NCBI GenBank assembly: GCA_039026595.1
Contig: JBCCMA010000001.1
Location: 52,648 to 116,647 of the forward strand
Length of the DNA stretch: 64,000 nt
Reading direction: 5' to 3'
Source: JBCCMA01 sp039026595
GTDB taxonomy: Bacteria > Pseudomonadota > Gammaproteobacteria > Steroidobacterales > JBCCMA01
The translations under genes and the position numbers were made by a program. Positions 54,730 to 63,237 of this stretch are shown here, piece by piece. Under the pieces are notes generated by a model. It was not told the origin of the DNA. It saw nothing but the letters and a program-made list of their open reading frames with translations, and searched no databases. Position 1 is the first letter of the stretch; each line of letters opens with the position of its first letter.

Positions 54730-55452
54730 ATGAAAATCATCAGCGCTTTGACCATTCCCCCTCTTTTCGCCTATCTCACACTGCCTGCCGTCGCCACGGA
54801 GACCGCCATGACTCAACCCGTTTCTACCCTCATCCCCATGATCGCCGCCGAGGACCAAGCCGAGGCATTTTCGGATTTTCTGTCAAACGCGGCGCGAATC
54901 GTTGCCGAGACCGAGCCCGGCACCCAGCGTTGGTTTGCACTGCGCAAGGACGATCAACTGGCGATATTCGACACGTTTACAGACGACGCTGCGCGTCAGA
55001 CACACTTCGCTGGTAGCGTCGCGGCGGCGCTCAAGGATAACGCCAGCAGTCTGGTGCAAGGCGGCTGGGAGTCGGGCGTGCTGTCCGGTGTCCAGAACGG
55101 GAGCGTGCTATTCGAAACCCAAGCCAGGTCACTCGAGACCGTTACGACGGGCACTTACATTGCGCTGACGGCTATGCCGGGCAGAGGCGATGAGCTGGCC
55201 GAGTTCCTGGTGACAGGTGGTCAGCTCGTCCGGGACAGCGAACCGGCAACGCTGTACTGGGCTGCCCTTCGTCTCGACGCCGAGCGCTTTGCGATCTTTG
55301 ATGTCTTCGCCGACGAACGAGGGCGCAACGCGCACTTCGGCGGGCAAGTCGCCGCCGCCCTGAAACAACAAGCCAGCACGCTGGTGAAGGGCGGTTGGCA
55401 GAACGGTGTGCTGGACAACGTGGCGCATTACGACGTGCTGGCCGCGAAGTAG
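54730..55452 (+). CDS. Exported protein with two tandem ABM-like domains
   Basis: 240 residues. Likely signal peptide MKIISALTIPPLFAYLTLPA, cut before ETAMTQ. Two tandem repeats follow: PMIAAEDQAEAFSDFL..PGTQRWFALRKDDQLAIFDTF and TAMPGRGDELAEFLVT..ATLYWAALRLDAERFAIFDVF, each followed by HFAGSVAAALKD or HFGGQVAAALKQ. This is the antibiotic-biosynthesis-monooxygenase (ABM) ferredoxin-like fold duplicated in one chain. Function unknown. Transcribed away from the OxyR-like gene, likely its target. Confidence 0.75.
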   Translation: MKIISALTIPPLFAYLTLPAVATETAMTQPVSTLIPMIAAEDQAEAFSDFLSNAARIVAETEPGTQRWFALRKDDQLAIFDTFTDDAARQTHFAGSVAAALKDNASSLVQGGWESGVLSGVQNGSVLFETQARSLETVTTGTYIALTAMPGRGDELAEFLVTGGQLVRDSEPATLYWAALRLDAERFAIFDVFADERGRNAHFGGQVAAALKQQASTLVKGGWQNGVLDNVAHYDVLAAK

Positions 55453-55459
55453 CCGCATT

Positions 55460-55506
55460 GGTGCAGGTGGATCGCGCCGCCCGCCGAGCCGCGATTCACC
55501 TGCGCC
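55460..55506 (+). terminator. Long hairpin after the ABM-like gene
   Basis: Arms 55460-55475 and 55491-55506 pair at 14 of 16 positions around a 15-nt loop, starting 8 bp after the stop codon. No U-run follows; it may terminate transcription or protect the mRNA end. Confidence 0.45.
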
Positions 55507-55626
55507 AACTACAGAACCCGCGCGCATCGGCATCAGTGTGGTTAATGTCTGCGGGGTTTTGCAAAATCCACCGACCGATGATGAACTGGCCTTGCGTTTA
55601 TAAAGCCAACCAAAGGCGCCGTATCC

Positions 55627-56244
55627 ATGGAAAACGAAAACATCTATAAGCCGCCGGAGGCGGAACTAGGCACCACGACCAAGACGGAAACTGAAACCAA
55701 TCGCAAGTACTACGTCGTTTCCAAAAGGAAATATTACGCTCTCTCAATATTGACCTTCGGCTTGTACTACGTTTTCTGGTTCTATAAGAACTACAGTCTG
55801 ATCCGGGCGCGGACCGGGGAGTCGCTCTGGCCCGCCGCACGCGGTCTGTTCTCGGTATTTTTCGCGCACAACCTGTGCAATCGGGTTAATGCTGATCTTG
55901 AGGAGAGCCAATATTCATTTAATTGGAACCCCGCGTACACAGCGACGCTTTATGTTCTTGTGTCCATACTCGCAAACGTCGTTTCCAGAATCGAAAGTGG
56001 TGGCGATGACCTAGGTCTGACAGACGTCATTGTCTTTGTGCTCATACCCGTTTTGGCCGTTGGGTTTTTTCCGGCACAGAAGGCCATCAATATCGTTTCC
56101 GGCGACTCCCACGGGCTTTCAAATAACAACTTCTCAGGGCTCAACCTGTTCTTCATCGTTGTGTTTAGCCTCGCGTGGGCGCTCGTTTTGCTTGGGATGC
56201 TTCTGCTTGTCACACTGCCCGCAGACTCTGCATTCATCGTTTGA
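55627..56244 (+). CDS. Multi-pass membrane protein of unknown function (205 aa)
   Basis: MENENIYKPPEAELGTTTKT is a polar N-terminus. After KRKYYALSILTFGLYYVFWFYK come further helices and VLVSILANVV, VLIPVLAVGFF and FSLAWALVLLGM. The early segment resembles DUF4234-type proteins (KYYALSIxTFGLYxxxWFYK). Function unknown. The ATG lies 5 bases after a GCCG-rich run with no strong SD. Confidence 0.7.
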   Translation: MENENIYKPPEAELGTTTKTETETNRKYYVVSKRKYYALSILTFGLYYVFWFYKNYSLIRARTGESLWPAARGLFSVFFAHNLCNRVNADLEESQYSFNWNPAYTATLYVLVSILANVVSRIESGGDDLGLTDVIVFVLIPVLAVGFFPAQKAINIVSGDSHGLSNNNFSGLNLFFIVVFSLAWALVLLGMLLLVTLPADSAFIV

Positions 56245-56348
56245 CGACGCAGACCTGCGCTTTTGACTTCAGACTGTTCATAAATGATAGTGATGGAAAA
56301 GCGGACAGCTGATCCGCTGATATAAAGCTCACAGGGAGAGACAAAAAA

Positions 56349-56996
56349 ATGAAATCAATATCCGCCTTGGCTGTCCTTTCCATTGCAACGCTGGCTAGTC
56401 CCGACGCCGAAGCCGAGCTGGTTCGCTGGTCGTTTGAAGCCGTTGTGCAGGACTTTAACGGCAGTGCATCTGACGTGGCCGCGTTTGGCGTCACGCAAGG
56501 CACCGTCATTACCGGAACCTATTTGATCGATACCTCGATCACGGGAGTCAACGCCGGCAACAATTTGTTTTTCGATGGATCGGTCATCGGCTTTACGCTG
56601 AACGCGGGCGACTTTAACGCCTCATTCGATGCGATGGAGCCTTTGTTTAATTCCGTCGGCACGCGGAACGATACGTTCGACGCAGTTGTCGTGAGTGCGT
56701 CCATGATTCTAGAGGGCACGGCGGGCAACATGGGCGGCCTCGCGAGTCTGGAGATGTTTGACAGTGACGGCGATATCGTCGATGACGATTCCTTCCCGAC
56801 GCTGCCTAGTCTCGCCGAGCTTGACCCATACAATGGCGGGCGCACGAACTTCGTACTCAGCGTGAATCCGAACGGCGAGTTCACAAGTGTGTTCGCTGAA
56901 ATCACGATGCTCAATGCGACCGTCGTTCCACTGCCCGCCTCTGTGCTCCTGATGGTCGGCGCATTGAGCGGGCTTGGGCTATTTCGGAAACGCTAG
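56349..56996 (+). CDS. Secreted VPLPA-CTERM sorting-domain protein
   Basis: 215 residues with a signal peptide (SISALAVLSIATLASPDAEA). The C-terminus VVPLPASVLLMVGALSGLGL, then FRKR, is a VPLPA-CTERM (PEP-CTERM-like) sorting tail recognised by an exosortase. The mature part is beta-rich and has no named family. SD AGGGAGA. No exosortase gene lies in this window. Confidence 0.85.
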   Translation: MKSISALAVLSIATLASPDAEAELVRWSFEAVVQDFNGSASDVAAFGVTQGTVITGTYLIDTSITGVNAGNNLFFDGSVIGFTLNAGDFNASFDAMEPLFNSVGTRNDTFDAVVVSASMILEGTAGNMGGLASLEMFDSDGDIVDDDSFPTLPSLAELDPYNGGRTNFVLSVNPNGEFTSVFAEITMLNATVVPLPASVLLMVGALSGLGLFRKR

Positions 56997-57006
56997 CTGT
57001 CGAGCG

Positions 57007-59355
57007 TCACGGTGACGCCGCCAGGTGCTCATCGAAGTAATCACTCATCATCGAGTGCAGATGCAGTAACGTCCCTTCGCGCGCACGGAGTCCGTGCGCG
57101 CGATTCGGATACGACATGAAATCAAACTGTCGATTGTGGCGAACCAGCTCATCGATCAGACGCTCGGTGCCCTGATAGTGCACGTTGTCATCTCCGGTTC
57201 CGTGCACAAGCAGTAGTTTGCCCACGAGGTTTCTTGCATGGGTAATCGGAGAGCCCTGCCGGTAGCCCTCTTCGTGATCATTTAAAAGGCCCGAGTAGCG
57301 CTCCTGGTAAATGGCATCGTAGAGACGCTGGTCAGGCACCGGCGCCCGCGACACGCCGGCAGAGTAAATATTCGGATAGCGGAAGAGCATATTCAGCGTC
57401 ATCGAGCCGCCGCCGGAATGGCCCCATATGCCTACGCGGTCAGGATCGATGAACGACCACCGAGCCTGCATCGCCTTTTGAGAATCGGCCTGATCGCGCG
57501 ACGACAGAATGCCTATGCCGCCGTAAAGCGACTTACGAAAATCGCGCCCGCGCAGCGAAGGCGTTCCGCGGTTATCGACCGACGCGATCAGATATCCCTT
57601 TTGAGACATCATTAGATGCCACATGTGGCGCAACCCACCCCACCGATCGCGCACCGTCTGGCTGGCCACTTCGCCGTAGACGTAGTTGATGATGGGGTAA
57701 GTTTTGCCTGAATCGAAATCAGGCGGATAGATCAGATAGCCGTCGAGCGACAGCCCGTCTCGTGCGTCAACTTGAAAGAACTTGTGTTCGCCCAGATTCA
57801 GCGCGGAGAGTCGATCAATCAGCGTGCGATTATCCTCGAGCATTTGCAGCTCAGCGTGCCCATCGACCCGAATGAGGCGGTACTGGGGCGGCTGTGTAAA
57901 AGATGAATGGGTGTGCACAGCGTATTGACCATCGTCCGACATCTTGTAGGCGTTGGTGCCTGAGAACTTACCCGGGGTGAGTCGCGTCTTGTCGCCACTT
58001 CCATCCAGAGAGACTCGGTAGAGATAACGTTGTGTCATGTTGTCCGGCGACACGGTGAAGTAGACCCATCCACCTTCGACATCCACTTTGACCAGATCCG
58101 CAATGTCGTAATCGCCCGGCGTTAGATCAGTCACGGTACCGCCGTCGCGCGACACCTTGTGCACGTGCCGCCAGCCGGAGCGTTCGGACACGAACGTAAA
58201 CGCCGCGCCATCTTCAAGCCACTCGACATCATGGAAGTCGTCCAGATAGCTCTCTTCCTGATCTGTGAAGATGTTGCGCCCTTCGCCGGTGTCGGCGTTG
58301 ATCAGGAAGACCCGGTTCGTGTCCTGTTTTCGGTTCACATACTGAACAAGATACTCATCGTCGCGCTCGGCCCATTGCATGCGCGGGATGTAGTTCTGGC
58401 GGGGATCACCCGGCAGCTTTGCCCAGACCGTTTCGCCACTTTCCACAAGAACCGACCCGACGCGTGCCGCCGACACGGTTTCTCCGACTTTGGGATAGGG
58501 AATACGCGTCAGTGTCGGGTACAGACTGTCCGTGTTGTTGATCAGTGTGAAGTCGCGGACGCCCGACGTATCAAACTGCCAATACGCGATGCGTGTACCG
58601 GCCTCATTCCAATCAAACCCGTCCCGGATACCAAACTCCTCCTCGTACGCCCAGCTCATGATCCCGTTGATGATCGACGCGTTGGCACGATTGGTGAGCT
58701 TCGTGATGTATCCAGTGTCCACATGCTCGACAAAAATATCGGCCTCGCGCACGTAGGCGACAGAGCGACTGTCGGGGGAGAACTTCGCGAACTGCATCGT
58801 GCTTGGCTTTGCGCCGGCACCGCCCAATGTGACCAGCTTGCCTGTGGCGAGATCGAGTACGGCGTAATCTCCCCGCGATTTCACGCGCCACACCTTTACG
58901 CTGTTGGTGTAGAGCAGCAGTCTGGATTGATCGTCCGACCACGTGTAGTCATCAATGACGAGCGGTTGGCCTCCGCCGTCGGGCACAAGTTGTTCGGCCG
59001 ACAGGATCACGGTTCGTTCAAGGGTGTCGAAGTCGTAACTCACCAGATCTTTGGGGTGCTCGATCAGATCACCGTTCTCATCGGTCTGTCTTTCGGCACC
59101 GGCGTACTTGGAGTTGGTCTCAAGGACAGTGAATGCGGTGCCGTTCGGATGCCACCTCGAGGCGACGGGTTGCTCAGCGTCGTAGAGCCGATCCGCAAAG
59201 ATGGCTTCATTGGTCAGCGTTCCCGCTGTCTTTGAAACGGGCGCGTTTGTTATCAACGTATTCACCGGAGACGTCGCGGGCGCCTGGCAACCCGCCATAG
59301 CGAGCGCCAGAAAGGACGCCAACGCGATGCACCATCGACATGTGATTACACTCAT
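57007..59355 (-). CDS. DPP4-like S9B prolyl peptidase, lipoprotein
   Basis: 782 residues from ATG 59355, which overlaps the upstream gene's stop by 4 bp. Lipobox LALAMAGC. Beta-propeller domain (DPP IV N-terminal, e.g. MQWAERDDEYLVQYVNR) and C-terminal alpha/beta hydrolase: nucleophile S647 in GHSGGG, Asp in HGTGDDNVH, His in YPNRAHGLR. It would cut dipeptides from peptides on the outer face of a membrane. An earlier in-frame ATG at 59367 is less likely. Confidence 0.92.
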   Translation of the reverse strand: MSVITCRWCIALASFLALAMAGCQAPATSPVNTLITNAPVSKTAGTLTNEAIFADRLYDAEQPVASRWHPNGTAFTVLETNSKYAGAERQTDENGDLIEHPKDLVSYDFDTLERTVILSAEQLVPDGGGQPLVIDDYTWSDDQSRLLLYTNSVKVWRVKSRGDYAVLDLATGKLVTLGGAGAKPSTMQFAKFSPDSRSVAYVREADIFVEHVDTGYITKLTNRANASIINGIMSWAYEEEFGIRDGFDWNEAGTRIAYWQFDTSGVRDFTLINNTDSLYPTLTRIPYPKVGETVSAARVGSVLVESGETVWAKLPGDPRQNYIPRMQWAERDDEYLVQYVNRKQDTNRVFLINADTGEGRNIFTDQEESYLDDFHDVEWLEDGAAFTFVSERSGWRHVHKVSRDGGTVTDLTPGDYDIADLVKVDVEGGWVYFTVSPDNMTQRYLYRVSLDGSGDKTRLTPGKFSGTNAYKMSDDGQYAVHTHSSFTQPPQYRLIRVDGHAELQMLEDNRTLIDRLSALNLGEHKFFQVDARDGLSLDGYLIYPPDFDSGKTYPIINYVYGEVASQTVRDRWGGLRHMWHLMMSQKGYLIASVDNRGTPSLRGRDFRKSLYGGIGILSSRDQADSQKAMQARWSFIDPDRVGIWGHSGGGSMTLNMLFRYPNIYSAGVSRAPVPDQRLYDAIYQERYSGLLNDHEEGYRQGSPITHARNLVGKLLLVHGTGDDNVHYQGTERLIDELVRHNRQFDFMSYPNRAHGLRAREGTLLHLHSMMSDYFDEHLAASP

Positions 59356-62300
59356 TCCGCGCTCCACGCGGGCGCAGCCACGGCCGGACCAGCAATGCGG
59401 TTAAAGGCGGGCAAGTCTTCGGCCATCAATACGTCCCATTGCTCGATGACACGCTGCCATTGCGGTTTGAGATCAAATAACCGATCGCGCTGGCCGCGGG
59501 TCAAACCCAGGACCGCACTATCGGCTTGCTGATACAGCGTAATCAGAAAGGTATCGATGGTGGGCGCGTAGTTAATGACGTCCTGAAACGTCTCCCACTG
59601 GGGTGTGGACGCGGAGGCTCGCCACGCATCGAGCGCCTCAAGCAGCGTCTCGGCAGCGGCCTTCGTTGCCTCATCCTCACCTTTCTCCGCGACCGATTTG
59701 CGCAGCGCGACTTGCTCTCGAACTGCATCAAGGCTCGCCAGCCGCTGATAAAGCGCGTTGATCATGCTGTGCGTTTCGGCGAGGAAGGCCTGCTGCTCGC
59801 TGATTTTTGCAGGGTCGTACGTGTTGATCGGGTCCCAGGCGATGTCGACTTTTTGCGCCTGCTGCACATCGCCGTACGTCATCTGTACGGTGTAGGTGCC
59901 CGGCGCAACTTTGTAACCGCCGACCACCGTCTCGCCCGGCGCGGCGCCAAACACGAACTTGGCCTTGCGCGTCACGGTTGGATCGGTGCGCATATCCCAC
60001 ACAACGCGATTCAGTCCTTTCTGTGCGGGCAACGCAAAATTCCCCGCGCCGCCGCTGCCGTCGTTCCCCTTCTTGGCATCCGACTTGAGCGTGCGAACCG
60101 TATTGCCCTCGGCATCAAGGATGGAGATGACCAACTCCGACGCCCCTTCCACGTCCAGTTTGGGCTCTTCACCAAGGCTGTAATACAGCACGACGCCATC
60201 GGGCGCGCTTGGGGCTGTGCTCTCTCCGCCGCCGTATCCTCCGCTGGTAGGCGCCATCCGATACGCCTTGGACGGCGCATAAAGATGGACCGTCGTCTCC
60301 AAGTGGCCGGCTTCAAACTGACGTAACGGCGCGATGTCATCAAACACCCAGAAGCCACGCCCCTGCGTGGAGAGCACCAGATCGTTTCGTCGAAGCGTCA
60401 GATCCGTAATCGGCACGATGGGTAAGTTGGATTGAAACGGTTCCCATCGATCACCGCCGTTGAATGAAACGAACAGACCGCGCTCCATACCCGCAAACAG
60501 AAGACCCTGCCGAACAGGGTCTTCCCGCACCACACGGACAAAGTGATCCTTGGGCAAGCCCCGCGTAACCGACGACCAGCTACGACCGTAGTTGGTTGTG
60601 CGCCACGCGTAGGGACGGTTGTCGCCGTCCTTGTATTTCATGGCGACGACGTAGGCCGTTGCCGGATCGTGGGGCGACACATCGATGCTGTTCACCAGCC
60701 CACGACCCACCCCCGACGGGGTTACATCACGCCACGTCTCTCCGCCATCGCGCGTGATTTTGACCAGCCCGTCGTCGGTGCCAACCCATAGCACGTTGGC
60801 GTCGTGCGGGCTCTCGGCAAACGCGAAGATGGTGTTGTACTGCTCGATATTCTCGTTCAGATAGGGGCCAGCGCTCTTCCTCTGCTTATCGTCCTCGTTT
60901 CGGGTGAGGTCAGGGCTCGCTTCGGTCCAGCTGAAACCGCGGTCGCTGGATTTCAAAAGCACGTTGGCCCCGTGGTAGATCACGCTGGGATCGTGCGTTG
61001 ACACGTGCACGGGCGCGTTCCAGTTGAAGCGGTATTTTGAATCTCTGGCTTCCACGCCCAGTGCGAGATCCTCATACGCTTTCACGGAGCGCGTGGTCCG
61101 CGTTTGGGTATCGAACTCATCGATCAGTCCCACCAAACAACTGCCGTAGGTGTAGCGCGGATTGTCGGGGTCGGTGGCCACGTACGCGCTTTCGCACCCC
61201 CCGTGTACCTCCCAGTCATCGCGACCGATGCGGCCATCGCGCGACCGACTCTTTATGGCCAGCGACGTGTTGTCCTGCTGCCCGCCGTAGATGCGATACT
61301 CAAATGCGTTATCCGTATTCACACGATAGAACTGCGCGGTGGGCTGGTTGTCCTGGCGCGACCACGTCGCGCCGCCGTCAAACGAGACGTTTGCGCCACC
61401 GTCGTTCGCATTGACCATCCATTTGGGATTATCGGGGTTGATCCACAGATAGTGGTTATCAACGTGCGGCGTCTGGACGCGCGCAAAGGTCTTGCCGCCG
61501 TCGATGGACTTCATGAACGGCGAGTTCAGGACATAAACCGTATTCTCATCGACCGGGTCGGCGAACACGTGCATGTAGTACCACGACCGCGCCATCAGAA
61601 TGCGGTCGGTGTTGAGCTGGGTCCAGCTATCGCCCCCGTCGTCGGACCGGTAGAAGCCGGCTTTCTTGTCCTCCGCCTCGATAATGGCCCAGACACGACC
61701 GGCCTTGGCCGGCGAAACCGCCACACCGATCTTGCCCATGCCGTCTGGCAGGCCTTCTTTGAGTTGTGCCCAGTTCTCACCGCCATCCATGGACCGCCAG
61801 ATGCCGCTGCCCGGCCCGCCGGAACGCAGCGACCACGGTGTGCGATGGTTATCCCACATCGCGGCGTACAAAAGCCGCGGGTTGCTGGCGTCCAGCGCCA
61901 GATCGACGGCGCCGGTGGTGGCGTTGAGCGGTGTCAGCACCTGCCGCCACGTCGTGCCGCCGTCCGTGGTCTTGTACACGCCAGCGGTTTCGGTCTCCGC
62001 ATACTGATTGCCCTGCGCCGCCACCCAGATGGTGTCCGGATCACCAGGATGAATACGGATTTCGCCGGTCTGGCGCAGACTCTCGAAGCCGATGCGCGTC
62101 CAGTTCTCTCCGGCATCTGTCGACTTGTAGAGCCCGTCACCCTGAGACGATGCGATGTTGCGAAACGGCGATTCACCCATCCCCACAACGATTACGTTCG
62201 GATCAGAAGGGGCAACGGCAATCGCGCCGACTGCGGCCGTCCCAAAGTCATCGTCCGAAATAGGGTGCCAGCTCGCACCGGCATTCTCAGTTTTCCAGAC

Positions 62301-62513
62301 CCCGCCCGTGGTGCCCATGTAGTACACGTTGGGCTGCTGGCGCACGCCGACCGAAACGGTCGCACGGCCGCCGCGGAACGGGCCGACATTTCGCGCTTCT
62401 ATGCCATCCCAGAATGTGCGCTCCGAGTTTTCCGCCAGCGCAACGGGCGGAAGGCTCGTCAGGCAGGCGCCGAAGCATACGCCCACTTGGACGATTAGTT
62501 TTGGTATTTGCAT
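59352..62513 (-). CDS. Exported BNR/sortilin-like beta-propeller protein
   Basis: 1053 residues with a signal peptide (LIVQVGVCFGACLTSLPPVA). The main part is a propeller of BNR/Asp-box repeats, with GVWKTENAGASWHPI, STDAGENWTRI, TTDGGTTWRQ and RDGGETWRDV. A C-terminal domain with NRVVWDMRTDP follows. The family is usually annotated as glycosyl hydrolase or VPS10-like without known function. Overlaps the DPP4-like gene by 4 bp (ATGA), so the two are translationally coupled. Confidence 0.88.
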   Translation of the reverse strand: MQIPKLIVQVGVCFGACLTSLPPVALAENSERTFWDGIEARNVGPFRGGRATVSVGVRQQPNVYYMGTTGGVWKTENAGASWHPISDDDFGTAAVGAIAVAPSDPNVIVVGMGESPFRNIASSQGDGLYKSTDAGENWTRIGFESLRQTGEIRIHPGDPDTIWVAAQGNQYAETETAGVYKTTDGGTTWRQVLTPLNATTGAVDLALDASNPRLLYAAMWDNHRTPWSLRSGGPGSGIWRSMDGGENWAQLKEGLPDGMGKIGVAVSPAKAGRVWAIIEAEDKKAGFYRSDDGGDSWTQLNTDRILMARSWYYMHVFADPVDENTVYVLNSPFMKSIDGGKTFARVQTPHVDNHYLWINPDNPKWMVNANDGGANVSFDGGATWSRQDNQPTAQFYRVNTDNAFEYRIYGGQQDNTSLAIKSRSRDGRIGRDDWEVHGGCESAYVATDPDNPRYTYGSCLVGLIDEFDTQTRTTRSVKAYEDLALGVEARDSKYRFNWNAPVHVSTHDPSVIYHGANVLLKSSDRGFSWTEASPDLTRNEDDKQRKSAGPYLNENIEQYNTIFAFAESPHDANVLWVGTDDGLVKITRDGGETWRDVTPSGVGRGLVNSIDVSPHDPATAYVVAMKYKDGDNRPYAWRTTNYGRSWSSVTRGLPKDHFVRVVREDPVRQGLLFAGMERGLFVSFNGGDRWEPFQSNLPIVPITDLTLRRNDLVLSTQGRGFWVFDDIAPLRQFEAGHLETTVHLYAPSKAYRMAPTSGGYGGGESTAPSAPDGVVLYYSLGEEPKLDVEGASELVISILDAEGNTVRTLKSDAKKGNDGSGGAGNFALPAQKGLNRVVWDMRTDPTVTRKAKFVFGAAPGETVVGGYKVAPGTYTVQMTYGDVQQAQKVDIAWDPINTYDPAKISEQQAFLAETHSMINALYQRLASLDAVREQVALRKSVAEKGEDEATKAAAETLLEALDAWRASASTPQWETFQDVINYAPTIDTFLITLYQQADSAVLGLTRGQRDRLFDLKPQWQRVIEQWDVLMAEDLPAFNRIAGPAVAAPAWSAE

Positions 62514-62626
62514 TGAAAACCCCTGACGCGTGGCTATGACTCTGTTGCAGTGATGGCCGACAACATACCGGAAAACGAATTTATAATATTGTCTTACGCA
62601 AGTTTCAGTATCGCCGGATCACACAC

Positions 62627-62821
62627 ATGATAAGAGCTTTAGCGATTTTCGTTGGCGCAGCTTTCATGGCATTTGGTACTACCATTGTTCTAGGCTTTCT
62701 CCCGGATGATATTGGATTGAACAGGTTCGGGGCCTACGGGGCGGTTTGCATGGGATTCCTGTTCGTTGCTTTCGGTATCTTTGGGCGGACCGGCATCGAT
62801 TTTCTTGATCACGATGTTTGA
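62627..62821 (+). CDS. Small two-helix membrane protein (64 aa)
   Basis: MIRALAIFVGAAFMAFGTTIV then GAYGAVCMGFLFVAFGIFGR. Two hydrophobic helices, no family. Its stop lies 6 bp before the next ATG, which has AAGG as SD. A perfect TATAAT (62582-62587) lies upstream but without a good -35. Confidence 0.6.
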   Translation: MIRALAIFVGAAFMAFGTTIVLGFLPDDIGLNRFGAYGAVCMGFLFVAFGIFGRTGIDFLDHDV

Positions 62822-62827
62822 CCAAGG

Positions 62828-63219
62828 ATGACCGACGATCCCTACGCGCCGCCGAAAGCCGACACGCAGAGTGCGCAAAGCGAGAGTGCGGATCGCGCGA
62901 CCCTGTTTTGCGCCGTGTGCACCGTCTGCGGCAAAGCGGCAATCAATCGAATACGAGCACTGTTGTTCCCCAGATGCTCAAACTGCCTGTGTCGTCTCAA
63001 ACAGCAACCATTTTCCGGCGTCACCACACCCGTGCTGAGCGTGCTTTTGTTTTACGCGGCCGTTTTTTCGGCGCAGTGCTCATCAACCCAGTAATTGCCT
63101 TTGGTGGCATTCTGCTGAGCATATTGTCAACATGGCTTGGCCTGTTTGTACGGGATTCCAAAGACCCGGAAACCCGGATACGACTCCGCGTCCGCGAGCT
63201 CAGAAAGCGAGAGCAATAA
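62828..63219 (+). pseudogene. Frameshifted DPYAPPKA-type small membrane protein
   Basis: The first frame (62828-63094) starts MTDDPYAPPKADTQ, has Cys pairs CAVCTVCGK and RCSNCLC and a first hydrophobic helix, then ends at a stop. The overlapping frame (codons ending at 63219) supplies a second helix (LINPVIAFGGILLSILSTWLGLF) and charged tail with a real stop. A -1 shift in the run of six T (63063-63068) joins them into one protein of about 130 residues. This could be a natural slip, a mutation or an assembly error. Confidence 0.6.
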
Positions 63220-63237
63220 GCGCCGCAACAGGAACGA

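Noticed and set aside
61104..62498. 464-codon plus-strand frame
   Set aside because: Antisense to the BNR propeller protein; high GC creates long open shadows.
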